64,000 nucleotides of DNA from Betaproteobacteria bacterium (GTDB lineage: Bacteria > Pseudomonadota > Gammaproteobacteria > Burkholderiales > UBA6910), in assembly GCA_016183615.1 (NCBI GenBank), contig JACPEG010000041.1, forward strand, positions 62,001-126,000, in the 5' to 3' direction. Shown piece by piece: positions 19,476 through 30,078 of the stretch. How positions within the stretch are numbered: position 1 is the first letter of the stretch; each line of letters begins with the position of its first letter. The translations under genes and the position numbers were made by a program. The notes beneath the pieces are model-generated. The model searched no databases. It was not told the origin of the DNA and saw nothing but the letters and a program-made list of their open reading frames with translations.

Positions 19476-20066
19476 ATGGCCGAACCCCGCGACAAGTCCG
19501 GGCAGGACGATGTCCTTGGAAAGATGGAGGCCCTGATGCGCAAGCACCGGGGAGCGCCGGATTCTGCGACCCGGGATCCCGCCGCGATTCCGACCCTCAC
19601 CGAGGTGGTGGCGCCGAAGAAAGCCGACGATGACGTGCCGGTGCTGACCGAGGTGGTCGCCCCGTCGCCCGCGGCGAATCTCGATTTCAGCGGGCCCGCG
19701 GGCGATCTCGGCGCACAGGCTTTGCCGCAGCCTTCCGCCGGTCCGGAAGGCGCTTCCGGCGCCGCGGCTCCCGGAAGCGGCGACGACCACGGGCTCGCCG
19801 CGGACGTATACCGCCAGACCCTGGCGTCGCTGGACGCCCGCATCGAGCAGGCGATCCGCGACCGGCTGGGACCCCACCTCTCCCAGCTGCTCCAGCACAC
19901 GCTGGAGGACCTGCTCAATGATGTGAAAAATGACATCCGCTCCAGCGCCGAGGAATCGATCTCCCAGGTACTGGCGCGGCGACTGCCGGGAATCACGCTC
20001 GGCGGCGGGGGGCCGGAGGGGTCTCAATCCGCTATAATTGCAGGCTTTTCGACGGCCCCGCGCCCC
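19476..20066 (+). CDS. DUF2486-like protein, open in frame into valS
   Basis: About 197 codons from ATG 19476 to the valS ATG with no stop between them. Residues 1-70 carry the betaproteobacterial DUF2486 pattern: [13 protein letters not shown], then two copies of a TLTEVV/VLTEVV box ([10 protein letters not shown] and [10 protein letters not shown]). A low-complexity Ala/Pro/Gly stretch follows, then an amphipathic region (about 105-180: [17 protein letters not shown]...) that could be a coiled coil. The function is unknown. In related genomes this is normally a separate protein; here the frame continues into ValS, as discussed in the findings. A frameshift in the G-rich run near 20005 may have removed the real stop. 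Confidence 0.7.
20033..20038 (+). promoter_or_regulatory. Perfect TATAAT -10 just upstream of valS
   Basis: TATAAT lies 28 bases before the valS ATG, inside the end of the DUF2486-like frame. No convincing -35 is seen. It supports an independent valS transcript starting near 20045. Confidence 0.5.
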
Positions 20067-22814
<2,748 letters not shown>

Positions 22815-22873
22815 GAATCGCCGTCGCCACAAAAACCGCTGTCCGCCTGCGCGGCAGCCCCGAATGTAGGCTC

Positions 22874-22941
22874 GTAGGTTGGGCATTCATGCCCAACGAA
22901 GGAAGCTGCTGTTGGGCTTCGCGGAGCGAAGCCCAACCTAC
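22874..22941. repeat. GTAGGTTGGGC inverted-repeat element
   Basis: A 68-base element beginning GTAGGTTGGGC and ending GCCCAACCTAC, with an inner GTTGGGCATTCATGCCCAAC hairpin and a second hairpin around GGGCTTCGCGGAGCGAAGCCC. An almost identical element is at 40084-40148. It lies between valS and the MFS gene and may act as a transcript-end hairpin. Confidence 0.85.
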
Positions 22942-22996
22942 CGATTCTGCGTCGCCTATCCTCCACGGTCCGTGTTCATCCGTGGCTTGACCGGGC

Positions 22997-24247
22997 ATGA
23001 AATTCACCCTGCGCGCCTTCCGCCACCGCAATTTCCGGCTGTTCTTCTCGGGCCAGAGCCTGTCGCTCGTCGGCACCTGGGTGCAGCACGTGGCCATGAG
23101 CTGGCTGGTGTACCGGCTCACCGGCTCGCCGCTGATGCTGGGCCTCACCGGGTTCGCGGGGCAGATCCCGGTGCTGCTGTTCGCCCCCCTCGGCGGCATC
23201 TGGTCGGACCGGGCGGAGCTGCGCCAGCTCCTGCTCGCCACCCAGATCGCCGCCATGCTCCAGGCGGCCGTGCTGGCGGCACTCACCTTCACCGAAGCAG
23301 TGCAGGTCTGGCACGTAATCGGGCTCGCCGTCCTGCTGGGCATCGTCAACGCCTTCGACACGCCGGTGCGCCAGGCCTTCCTGGTCGAGCTGGTCGGCAG
23401 CAGGGAAGACCTGCCCAACGCCATCGCGCTGAACTCCTTTATGATGAACGCGGGGCGCATGATCGGCCCTTCGGTGGCTGGAATCCTGATCAGCGTTTCC
23501 AGCGAGGCCGTGTGCTTCCTGGTCAATGCCTTGAGCTTTCTGGCAGTGATCGTGGCGGTGCTCCTGATGGAAAAGCCCCCCGGCAGGACGCAGCGCGGTG
23601 CGCCGCCCGCGGTGCTGCAGGGCCTGAAGGAGGGCATCGCCTATGCCTGGGGATTCGCCCCGATCCGCGCGCTGCTGGGGTTCATCGCGCTGGTGAGCTT
23701 CATGGCCACCCCCTATGCCGTGCTGATGCCGATCTACGCGGCGGAGGTGTTCGGGGGCGGCCCCGACACGCTGGGTTTCATGGTGGGTTCAGCGGGCCTC
23801 GGCGCGCTTTCAGGGACCCTTTTTCTCGCTTCGCGCAAGAGCGTGCGCGGGCTGCTCAAGGTCATCGCCACCGCCTGCGGCGCGGCCGGCGTCGCCTTGA
23901 TGCTGTTTGCCTATTCCGGCAGCTTCTGGCTCTCGGTGCCGCTGCTCGTCGTGACCGGGTTCGGCATCATCGTCACCGCCGCCGCGGTGAATCAGATCGT
24001 CCAGACCCTGGTGGACGACGACAAGCGCGGCCGCGTGATGGGCCTCTACACCATGGCGTTTCTCGGGGTCGCACCCCTCGGAAGTCTGGCCGGAGGCTCC
24101 CTGGCCCAGGCCATCGGCGCCGCCCATACCCTTTTTATCGGGGGGGCGTTCTGTCTCGCCGGAGCGCTGTGGCTCGTCTGGCAGCGGCGCATTCTCGGCA
24201 AGGATATCCGGCCCGTCTACGACCGGATGGGAATTCCCCTGGATTAG
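22997..24247 (+). CDS. MFS transporter, MFS_3/EntS-like
   Basis: 416-aa major facilitator with 12 predicted hydrophobic segments. The N-terminus FRHRNFRLFFSGQSLSLVGTWVQHVAMSWLVYRLT is characteristic of the MFS_3 group, which includes enterobactin exporter EntS and several drug or siderophore exporters. The motif-A-like loop after helix 2 reads GGIWSDRAELRQLL, and the RGRVMGLYTMAF loop is in the second half. The substrate is unknown and no siderophore gene is near. It is convergent with the GST gene, the two stop codons overlapping by four bases. Confidence 0.88.
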   Translation: MKFTLRAFRHRNFRLFFSGQSLSLVGTWVQHVAMSWLVYRLTGSPLMLGLTGFAGQIPVLLFAPLGGIWSDRAELRQLLLATQIAAMLQAAVLAALTFTEAVQVWHVIGLAVLLGIVNAFDTPVRQAFLVELVGSREDLPNAIALNSFMMNAGRMIGPSVAGILISVSSEAVCFLVNALSFLAVIVAVLLMEKPPGRTQRGAPPAVLQGLKEGIAYAWGFAPIRALLGFIALVSFMATPYAVLMPIYAAEVFGGGPDTLGFMVGSAGLGALSGTLFLASRKSVRGLLKVIATACGAAGVALMLFAYSGSFWLSVPLLVVTGFGIIVTAAAVNQIVQTLVDDDKRGRVMGLYTMAFLGVAPLGSLAGGSLAQAIGAAHTLFIGGAFCLAGALWLVWQRRILGKDIRPVYDRMGIPLD

Positions 24248-24954
24248 CCCTCGCCCGCGGTATAGTAGTTTTCCCGCATCCGGCGGCAATAGGCCTCGAG
24301 ATTAGGGTGTCCCTTTGCGGCGCCTTGCAGCGGCGATTCCTGTGGGACCCACAGGATGTTGGCCACGAAGGCATAAGCCGTCGCATCCAGAGTACTCGGC
24401 CGCTCGCCCATGAGGTAGGACTTCTCGCCGAGGAAACCCGCTACCGCGGCGATATCCCGCCGGCCGATTTCGTAGATATCGCCGCGGCGGTGGCGGCCCA
24501 TGCCGTGGCCCCAGAGCTCCTTCTTCATGATGCTGCGCACGTACCTGGGCGCCAGGTCCCGCACCAGCGGGGGAAGGCCGCCGAAAAACGCGGCGCGCGT
24601 GGCACTCCATCCCGGCTCGTCAATCCAGCGCGAGTAAAGCAGCACCCAGTAAAGGTTCTCCTCCATGAGCCGGCGCCATGCGAGCGCCACCGCGGCCTCC
24701 TGCGGGCTCATCCACGCATCGAGGAAATCCCCGTACTTGCCCTTGAGGTAATCGATGGCGAGGCCCGAGTCCGCCACGGTGCATCCGTCGTCGTCGATGT
24801 AGGGCAGCTTGCCCTTGGGCGCCTTCAACGGCGTGGCCAGGTAAACGTTCTCGTAGGGCAGCCCCGCCATCCGCAGATAGGTTTCCAGCTTCATGCAGAA
24901 GGGACTTGCGTTGGGCAGGCCGAAGGCCGGCAGGAACTGGTAGAGCCTGATCAT
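24244..24954 (-). CDS. Glutathione S-transferase-like protein, metaxin/FAX type
   Basis: 236-aa GST-fold protein. The thioredoxin-like N-terminal domain (about 1-75) starts LYQFLPAFGLPNASPFCMKLETYLRMAGL and has the cis-Pro in GKLPYID, followed by DSGLAIDYL. The C-terminal helical domain holds GERPSTLDATAYAFVANIL. This resembles the failed-axon-connections/metaxin GST group rather than classical detoxifying enzymes. A Cys at about residue 20 could be catalytic. The substrate is unknown. It is separated by 33 bases from another GST gene on the same strand, so they are probably co-transcribed. Confidence 0.85.
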   Translation of the reverse strand: MIRLYQFLPAFGLPNASPFCMKLETYLRMAGLPYENVYLATPLKAPKGKLPYIDDDGCTVADSGLAIDYLKGKYGDFLDAWMSPQEAAVALAWRRLMEENLYWVLLYSRWIDEPGWSATRAAFFGGLPPLVRDLAPRYVRSIMKKELWGHGMGRHRRGDIYEIGRRDIAAVAGFLGEKSYLMGERPSTLDATAYAFVANILWVPQESPLQGAAKGHPNLEAYCRRMRENYYTAGEG

Positions 24955-24987
24955 TGGCGACCCTTCGGAATTTGCGGCGACGCCGAC

Positions 24988-25635
24988 TCACTGCTTCCAG
25001 TGGGGCGGAACGGTTTTTTCCAGATAGGGCAGCGCCTGCACCCGCTGCATCCACGCCCGGAGACGCGGACCGATCAGTCCGGCGACATTGACCTCGGGGC
25101 GCTTGAGATCCACTCGCAGGGCGAGCGCCAGCATTGGATAGAGGGCGAAATCGGCTGCGGACAGCTCGCCGGCCAGAAAATCCCCGCGGATTTCTCCCTC
25201 GAACCGTGCCAGCTCTTCGGCGAGCTTTTCCCGGCCCTTGGCGATTCGCGCCGCGTCCTGTTCCGCCTCCGGCTTGAACAGGACCTCCCGCAGCAGCGGA
25301 TCCATCGCCTTCGCCAGGTAGTGGTCCACCTCCTGCACCAGCCGGCGGACCAGCGCCCGGCGCCGCAGCTCGGCGGGATAGAGTCGTCCGCCCCGATCCG
25401 GATAGCGTTCATCCAGGTACTCCAGGATCGCCACCGATTCATACAGAACCAGGCCCTCATCGTCGATCACCGGCACCTTGTGGCGCGGGTTGAGACGGAG
25501 AAACTCGGGCTTCAGCTGGTCCCCGTCGGAAAACGACAGCACCTTCTGCTCATAGGGGAGCTGCTTGTGCTCGAGCCCCAGCCAGACGCGCCAGGCGTAG
25601 GGAGAGCCGGAGCCGTAGTAGAAGGTAATGGTCAT
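24988..25635 (-). CDS. Glutathione S-transferase family protein
   Basis: 215 aa: N-terminal thioredoxin domain (TFYYGSGSPYAWRVWLGLEHKQL, cis-Pro in HKVPVIDD, ESVAILEYLDERYP) and an all-helical C-terminal domain (about 88-205). The serine or tyrosine that activates glutathione is likely in GSGSPYAW. The full length is normal. GSTs of this type are of interest next to sulfur-oxidation genes because glutathione persulfide is the substrate of the persulfide dioxygenase encoded at 51319, but any link is inference. Confidence 0.9.
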   Translation of the reverse strand: MTITFYYGSGSPYAWRVWLGLEHKQLPYEQKVLSFSDGDQLKPEFLRLNPRHKVPVIDDEGLVLYESVAILEYLDERYPDRGGRLYPAELRRRALVRRLVQEVDHYLAKAMDPLLREVLFKPEAEQDAARIAKGREKLAEELARFEGEIRGDFLAGELSAADFALYPMLALALRVDLKRPEVNVAGLIGPRLRAWMQRVQALPYLEKTVPPHWKQ

Positions 25636-25694
25636 CGCGCCGCTCCTTCAGGAAAAGTCCGTTATGCGTTGGCGGGCGGGACGAACCTCAACCG

Positions 25695-26084
25695 CTATCC
25701 GCCCCAGCCATACTGACCGCAGTATAGCTTCATTTTCCCGACCATTTCGCCGCGCTCGAAGAAGCGGTCGGCGCGGGCGAGCCGCGCCTGGTCGCGAAGC
25801 GACGGATCCCCGCCAAAGCAGAAGACCGGCACGTTGAGCATCAGTTCCATGCGCACCCGGCGGACAATTTCCAGCGGATCGTAGGCGCCGCCGGAATCCA
25901 GGTCGAGCAGGATGAACCGGTGAAGCAGGATGTCCTGAAATCCGCCGAGTTGCTCCAGCTCATGCGTCTCGACTATCTGCCACCCCCCCGGCACGGCGGC
26001 ACGCAGCGCCGCGGCCAGGGACGCGTCGGCGGTCACCAGTATGAATTTTCGATGCTTGCGGGATTCAATGGTCGGCGTCGGCAT
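25695..26084 (-). CDS. Pseudo-receiver (response-regulator-like) protein
   Basis: 129-aa stand-alone protein with the alpha/beta outline of a REC domain: KFILVTADASLAAALRAAV as the first strand and helix, then RFILLDLDSGGAYDPLEIVRRVRM, where the phospho-acceptor position would be Asp in LLDLD. The expected acidic pair at the end of strand 1 is reduced to one Asp, and the conserved Lys of strand 5 is absent (RADRFFERGEM), so phosphorylation is doubtful. The ATG overlaps the stop of the ligase-like gene as TGATG, so the two are translated together. No sensor kinase is adjacent. Function unknown; perhaps a protein-binding partner of the ligase-like enzyme. Confidence 0.6.
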   Translation of the reverse strand: MPTPTIESRKHRKFILVTADASLAAALRAAVPGGWQIVETHELEQLGGFQDILLHRFILLDLDSGGAYDPLEIVRRVRMELMLNVPVFCFGGDPSLRDQARLARADRFFERGEMVGKMKLYCGQYGWGG

Positions 26085-27073
26085 CAGGAGAACCGGGCTG
26101 TGCCAAGGATGAGATCGGCGTAGCGGCCCGCCTCGGGAATTCCGATCTCGCCGGCAAGAACTGCGGTGATTGCGTCCGATGTCGGGCGGCTGTTCGCGAT
26201 GGCCTGAAGCGCCGTCCCCGAAACCGGCGCCGACAGCGCAACCCGTGCCACTTTGCGGCCGCGGGTCAGCACCCGCGCCCAGCGCCCGTTTTCACGGCGC
26301 TCGGTCAGAAACGTCGCGGCGTTCAGGCGGATGCCGTCCGGCGTGAGTCGGCCCCGTGCGAACCAGTCGTCGTCGCCGTCCGGGGCCCGCTCGCGGGTGG
26401 CAATTTCCGCCGGCGTCAACCCGGAATCCCGCAACGACCACCCCAGCGCCTCCTCGCACCGGGCGCGGAACACCGCCGCGAGCCGCTGTTCCGGCGGCGG
26501 CTCGCCGTGGCTCGCCCAGTCGGTCACTGCTTCTCGCAGGGCCTGCTCCAGCCACGCGCGAAATCCCGCTGACGGGCAGGCGATACACGCGGCGAAGTGC
26601 TCGGCTGGAAACGCCATGAGGAAGCTCGATCCCAGCACGGCGCAGCGGCCGATGGTGGCGGCGCCGCTGCCCGCGATTTTCCTGCCCTCCAGCCACAGAT
26701 CGCGCTGGCGGCGCTCCACCGCGAGCGCGAAATCCCGGAACGTTCCGAGAACCGGCTGCAGGCCCCATTCGAACCATTCCTCGGGCCGCCCCGGGGCGAG
26801 GCGCAGCGGAACAATCAGGGCAAACAGGTGCTGGGAGGGATCGATCCAGACCGCGCCGCCGCCCAGCGGCCGCCGCACCACGGGAACCGGGATTTCGGGG
26901 GCAAGCTCCGTCTCGGGGTCCTGGCTCTGGCCGATGCAGACATGGGATTCAGCGCGTCCCCAGAGCACCGCGGGGGCGCCGTCCGTGCCGCAGGATTCGG
27001 CGAGGGCGGCATAGGTGCGGTGAAAGACGTGGGGCGCGGTAAGTCCCACATCCACCCAGCGGGCCGCGATCAC
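26084..27073 (-). CDS. Divergent lipoate--protein ligase-like (LplA/BPL superfamily) protein
   Basis: 329-aa member of the biotin/lipoate ligase superfamily. The lipoyl-AMP loop reads RRPLGGGAVWID (residues 67-78), where true LplA has RR-x-S/T-GGGAVYHD; the catalytic Lys motif GRKIAGSGAA gives Lys132, matching Lys133 of E. coli LplA. A C-terminal domain of about 110 residues contains WFARGRLTPDGIRLNAATFL, as in accessory domains of ligases. I chose GTG 27073 because GAGG lies 8 bases upstream; the longer frame runs into intergenic repeats. It is separate from sLpl(AB) at 32441. Whether it uses lipoate, octanoate or something else is open. Confidence 0.7.
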   Translation of the reverse strand: MIAARWVDVGLTAPHVFHRTYAALAESCGTDGAPAVLWGRAESHVCIGQSQDPETELAPEIPVPVVRRPLGGGAVWIDPSQHLFALIVPLRLAPGRPEEWFEWGLQPVLGTFRDFALAVERRQRDLWLEGRKIAGSGAATIGRCAVLGSSFLMAFPAEHFAACIACPSAGFRAWLEQALREAVTDWASHGEPPPEQRLAAVFRARCEEALGWSLRDSGLTPAEIATRERAPDGDDDWFARGRLTPDGIRLNAATFLTERRENGRWARVLTRGRKVARVALSAPVSGTALQAIANSRPTSDAITAVLAGEIGIPEAGRYADLILGTARFS

Positions 27074-27101
27074 GGCAGAGACCTCGTAGCGATTGGCAGG
27101 T

Positions 27102-27345
27102 TCCTTTTCTCCTTGCGCGAGTGGGACAGGGAGAGGGGGCGAATCATTCACCCCCTCCCCGCGCCTGCGGAGGGCGGAGCAGGTTCCGCGGCCTTCAGGC
27201 CGTGGATGCGACCCCGTAGCGGGATGCAAGCGCCGGAGCCCGCGGGCTTCACGTGCGCGTCTGCGGTCGCATCCCCGCAAGCGGGGCCCCTGCTTCGCGC
27301 TCCGGCGCACCTCCCCCATCAAGGGGGAGGGAGTTTTTCAATAGC
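27102..27345. repeat. Mosaic of GC-rich inverted repeats (non-coding gap)
   Basis: The 272-base gap holds no gene. It contains a GAGGGGGCGAATCATTC/CACCCCCTCC-type hairpin (27134-27168), a segment with ATGCGACCCCGTAGCGGGATGC (27206-27228), and CCTCCCCC/AGGGGGAGG followed by AGTTTTT (27308-27338), which resembles a plus-strand terminator although no plus-strand gene precedes it. These are typical intergenic repeat fragments. Confidence 0.6.
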
Positions 27346-27747
27346 CTAGTCCTTTTGCTCCGGCTTGAAGAACTTCTCGAAATAGAAGTCCCGCCGGTTG
27401 AGAGCCTCCAGGTCCCGCACCCGCTCGCGCATTCCCGCCTCCAAAATCTCCGCCAGGAATTTCCCCTGCTCGGCGTCGAGGACGTGGATCCTGGATAGAA
27501 AGGGCTGGCCGTCCAGATTGTCGTCGAGGGTGAGGATTTCCGCTGCGACGCCCCCGACGGGAAGCAGGTGGAGCAGATACGCGTCGCATTCTGGATCTTG
27601 CGAATCGAGCAGGCAGAGGACGATCTTCCCCAGCCAGGCGAGGCGCGCCGCCTTGTTGAAATGGGCGATGTCGAGCTTCCTGCCCTTCTTGTACTTGGCG
27701 AGCTCGTTCTTGAGGCTGCCGATGTCGGTGACGTTGATGGGTTTCAT
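27346..27747 (-). CDS. Hypothetical cytoplasmic protein, 133 aa
   Basis: Not recognised. The protein starts MKPINVTDIGSLKNELAKYKKGRKLD, has no signal peptide or membrane segment, and is mixed alpha/beta with two cysteines close together (LCLLDSQDPEC). The C-terminus is highly charged (ERVRDLEALNRRDFYFEKFFKPEQKD) and likely helical. It lies on the same strand as the ligase-like and pseudo-receiver genes but is separated from them by 270 bases of repeats. Codon use is like that of the neighbours, so it is probably a real gene. Confidence 0.55.
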   Translation of the reverse strand: MKPINVTDIGSLKNELAKYKKGRKLDIAHFNKAARLAWLGKIVLCLLDSQDPECDAYLLHLLPVGGVAAEILTLDDNLDGQPFLSRIHVLDAEQGKFLAEILEAGMRERVRDLEALNRRDFYFEKFFKPEQKD

Positions 27748-27801
27748 GGCGATACTGTGCGACGCGGGACGGGAGGAAGCAAGCGGGATTTTCGTGGCCC
27801 G

Positions 27802-27890
27802 AACCCTCGCCCCCGGCCTTCCCCCGCGCGCGCCACGGGGATAGTCGGGGATTAATCCGCGAAAAATGTCGCGAATGAATTCGCTCCTAC
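27802..27890. repeat. Intergenic repeat remnants (AACCCTCGCCCC and GCGAATGAATTCGCTCCTAC types)
   Basis: 27802-27862 resembles the first part of the 6203 and 48427 units; 27868-27890 (TCGCGAATGAATTCGCTCCTAC) is one arm of the element found complete at 31273-31339. No coding potential. Confidence 0.6.
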
Positions 27891-27917
27891 AAAAAACGAG
27901 CCCCCGTGCGGGGGCTC
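27891..27917 (-). terminator. Intrinsic terminator after the SCP2-like gene
   Basis: GAGCCCCC (27898-27905) pairs with GGGGGCTC (27910-27917) around a 4-base loop; on the minus strand the stem is followed by six T residues (A run 27891-27896). A clear terminator for the fadL-type/SCP2-like transcript. Confidence 0.9.
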
Positions 27918-27942
27918 CGGATTCATCGGCCTCCGGGGTTGC

Positions 27943-28455
27943 TTATTTTCCTGGGCAGCTGGCCGTATCCCCGGGAACCTTGCCGACCAGCAGCAGGAAG
28001 CTCTCGAAGGGCCCCATGTTGCCCATGGCCTCGCCCATGGGACCGTCGAAGCGCAGGCGCTGGAAGAACATGGCTCTCATGGGCCCGTACTCGCCCTTGC
28101 CCATTTCCTGCCAGCGCGCGGTTTCGGCCCACATCAGATAGTCGGCCGCCGAATCCAGTTTGGACTCCGCCTTGCCTCCGTAAACGCAGATCGCCTTGCC
28201 GTCCTTCTCCGAAACGCGCAATTCGATGCGCGGGCTGCCATTGCAGTCCGCCCGGTAGATCTGCATGGCCTTGAAGCCGCGCCCCTTGTCGTTCTTCACC
28301 CAGCCGGACTCGACGAGCTTGTCCGTGAGGACCGGCTCGCTGTTCCAGGCCTGGCACATGCCCTGGGCCCATTCGCCGGACATCATGACGGGTGCTGCAT
28401 GGGCCAGCGATGCGCAGAGCAGCGATGCCGCTCCCGTTGCAATCAAGCGCTTCAT
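27943..28455 (-). CDS. Secreted SCP2-like (sterol carrier fold) protein
   Basis: 170-aa protein with a signal peptide (cleavage near AHAA, residue 20). The mature part (MMSGEWAQGMCQAWNSEPVLTDKLVESGWV..., IELRVSEKDGKAICVYGG) resembles periplasmic proteins annotated as SCP2 sterol-binding domain; this is a weak recognition from pattern only. Three mature cysteines are present. It lies downstream of a FadL-type porin and probably shares its transcript, although a terminator at 28489-28516 lies between, so read-through or a second promoter is needed. A soluble carrier for the hydrophobic substrate passed by the porin is a reasonable guess. Confidence 0.55.
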   Translation of the reverse strand: MKRLIATGAASLLCASLAHAAPVMMSGEWAQGMCQAWNSEPVLTDKLVESGWVKNDKGRGFKAMQIYRADCNGSPRIELRVSEKDGKAICVYGGKAESKLDSAADYLMWAETARWQEMGKGEYGPMRAMFFQRLRFDGPMGEAMGNMGPFESFLLLVGKVPGDTASCPGK

Positions 28456-28488
28456 TATCTCCTCCTAATTTTCTGATGTATGGCAGAC

Positions 28489-28516
28489 AAAAAAGGGGCT
28501 AACGCGAATTAGCCCC
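28489..28516 (-). terminator. Intrinsic terminator after the FadL-type porin gene
   Basis: GGGGCTAA (28495-28502) pairs with TTAGCCCC (28509-28516) around CGCGAA; on the minus strand it is followed by TTTTTT. It ends or attenuates the porin transcript before the SCP2-like gene. Confidence 0.9.
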
Positions 28517-28546
28517 TCCGGTACTTGCCGGTTACACCGGCGATTC

Positions 28547-29905
28547 TTACATCTTCCAGCCGTAGGCGATGCCGATGGAGTTCTGGTACATCTTGATGGT
28601 CTCGTTCCCGCCAGGCAGGCCGAAGCTGTTGAACAGCGAAGAACCGGTCACCGATTTGTCGAAGGCGTGCATATAGCCTACGGTGAGTTCACCGCCGGAC
28701 GCGGTAGTATAGGTCAAGCCCAGGGTCAGATGATCCTGCACGACGCCCGGGGCCAGGATATTGAAGGTCACGTCGCGCCCCTGAATCGGGTTGTCGGTAT
28801 GGTTGTATCCGGCCCGCAGCACCAGGTTCTTGCTGTATTGATATTCCACCCCGATCTTGAACACATCCACGTCGCCCCAACCGAACCCGGCGCCGTTGGA
28901 CCCACCCAGGCATGCCGATGAATCGGCGCCGCCGACCGCAGGGCAGTTGAGCACGTTGGTGCTGGGATTCCCCACCGACTTCACGTCGCTGTAGTTGATC
29001 CGCTGGTAATCGAGCGCCACCGTCACGGAAGACGCGGGCCTGAATGCGACGCCGACGTTCCAGTTTTCCGGGATGTCGAAATCGCCGTTTTCGGCAAACA
29101 GTCCCTTGTACTTGTCGAAGGTGCTCATCCGCAACTTGCTGGAATAGGCCGCCCCCACGCTCACCGTATCGGAGAAGCGTCCGAACCAGCCCACGCGCAC
29201 GCCCCAGCCCGTCGAATTATCGTGGCCGCGGTTGGTGAGGTTGGCTGGGTCGTTCGAAAATCCGGCGAACGCCTCTATTCCCTCCATCTTGAAGCGCTGG
29301 TAGCCCAGGAGCGGCGAGATTCCGATGGAGTGGTTCTCGTTGACCTTGTAGGCCACCGTGGGCGCGACGACGAGCTGGATCAGGTCCACCCCGAGCCGGC
29401 CGTTGCCGCAGAGCAGGTTGTAGCCCGGCTGAACCGGGCCAAGGCCCCCGGTCTGGAAAAAGTTGCATGTGGCAGTGCCCGCCGGGCTGGTGATTTCGCC
29501 CCCGGAATAATCGGTGTTCATCCCCCCGTTTCCATACACGGTCACGCCCAGGGAGAGGCGCGGGTTCACCATCTTGTTGTAACCAAACTCGGGGATCAGG
29601 AAGTAGTTGCTGTCGCTGTCGGCGTTGCCGTCGAGGAATCCGCCAAAGCCGCTGCCGCTGCGCCGCGATTCGCGGCGCGGGCTGAACAAGTCGGCGCCGA
29701 AATCGATGCGGTCGCCGACCCACACCATCTTCGCCGGATTGACGGCACCGCCAAAGGCATCGGAGGCAGTGGCTGTCGCCGCCCCTGCCATGCCCTTGGA
29801 CTTCATGCCATAGCCGTGGGCAAAGTAGCCGTTGGTGGCGGATGCCACGCCGGGAACGGCAAGCCCGGCAACAGCCAGAGCGACTGCGAGCTTCTTGAGC
29901 TTCAT
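28547..29905 (-). CDS. OmpP1/FadL/TodX family outer-membrane porin
   Basis: 452-aa outer-membrane beta-barrel for hydrophobic compounds. It has a signal peptide (cleavage after GVASA, about residue 23), then the FadL N-terminal hatch sequence beginning NGYFAHGYGMKSKGMAGAATATA; mature FadL proteins also begin with such a small-residue segment that plugs the barrel. The C-terminal beta strand ends in a hydrophobic/aromatic pattern (NSIGIAYGWKM). The substrate is unknown; in a sulfur oxidiser next to sHdr genes, uptake of elemental or organic sulfur is conceivable but not shown. It has its own upstream region with palindromes and a terminator behind it. Confidence 0.93.
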   Translation of the reverse strand: MKLKKLAVALAVAGLAVPGVASATNGYFAHGYGMKSKGMAGAATATASDAFGGAVNPAKMVWVGDRIDFGADLFSPRRESRRSGSGFGGFLDGNADSDSNYFLIPEFGYNKMVNPRLSLGVTVYGNGGMNTDYSGGEITSPAGTATCNFFQTGGLGPVQPGYNLLCGNGRLGVDLIQLVVAPTVAYKVNENHSIGISPLLGYQRFKMEGIEAFAGFSNDPANLTNRGHDNSTGWGVRVGWFGRFSDTVSVGAAYSSKLRMSTFDKYKGLFAENGDFDIPENWNVGVAFRPASSVTVALDYQRINYSDVKSVGNPSTNVLNCPAVGGADSSACLGGSNGAGFGWGDVDVFKIGVEYQYSKNLVLRAGYNHTDNPIQGRDVTFNILAPGVVQDHLTLGLTYTTASGGELTVGYMHAFDKSVTGSSLFNSFGLPGGNETIKMYQNSIGIAYGWKM

Positions 29906-30010
29906 GTTGCTTCTCCTCCTCGTTTGTTATTCAAAGGGCTGACGCCCGAAATCCGAAAGGCGCGGGTGCGCGAATCCGAAATGACACAAAGCCTAGAGTA
30001 AATTTAAGTG

Positions 30011-30054
30011 TATTGCAATATACCGGTGTTGTGATGTGATAAACCGGGTTTATC
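30011..30054. promoter_or_regulatory. Two palindromes upstream of the FadL-type porin gene
   Basis: TATTGCAATA (30011-30020) is a perfect 10-bp palindrome within GTATTGCAATATAC. GATAAACC-G-GGTTTATC (30038-30054) is a perfect 8+8 inverted repeat. Both lie 106-149 bases before the porin start in an AT-rich 173-base gap, and are good operator candidates. The trailing AATATACC is shared with two sulfur-gene operators at 42288 and 43606. Confidence 0.5.
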
Positions 30055-30078
30055 GAATCATAAGGATTTCTTGAACCC

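Noticed and set aside
22879-25716. 945-codon plus-strand frame overlapping the MFS transporter and both GST genes
   Set aside because: Out-of-frame reading of the MFS gene followed by antisense of the GST genes, starting in a repeat.
27308-27338. Plus-strand terminator CCTCCCCC/AGGGGGAGG + AGTTTTT
   Set aside because: It has the shape of a terminator but no plus-strand gene lies upstream; it is better seen as part of an intergenic repeat.
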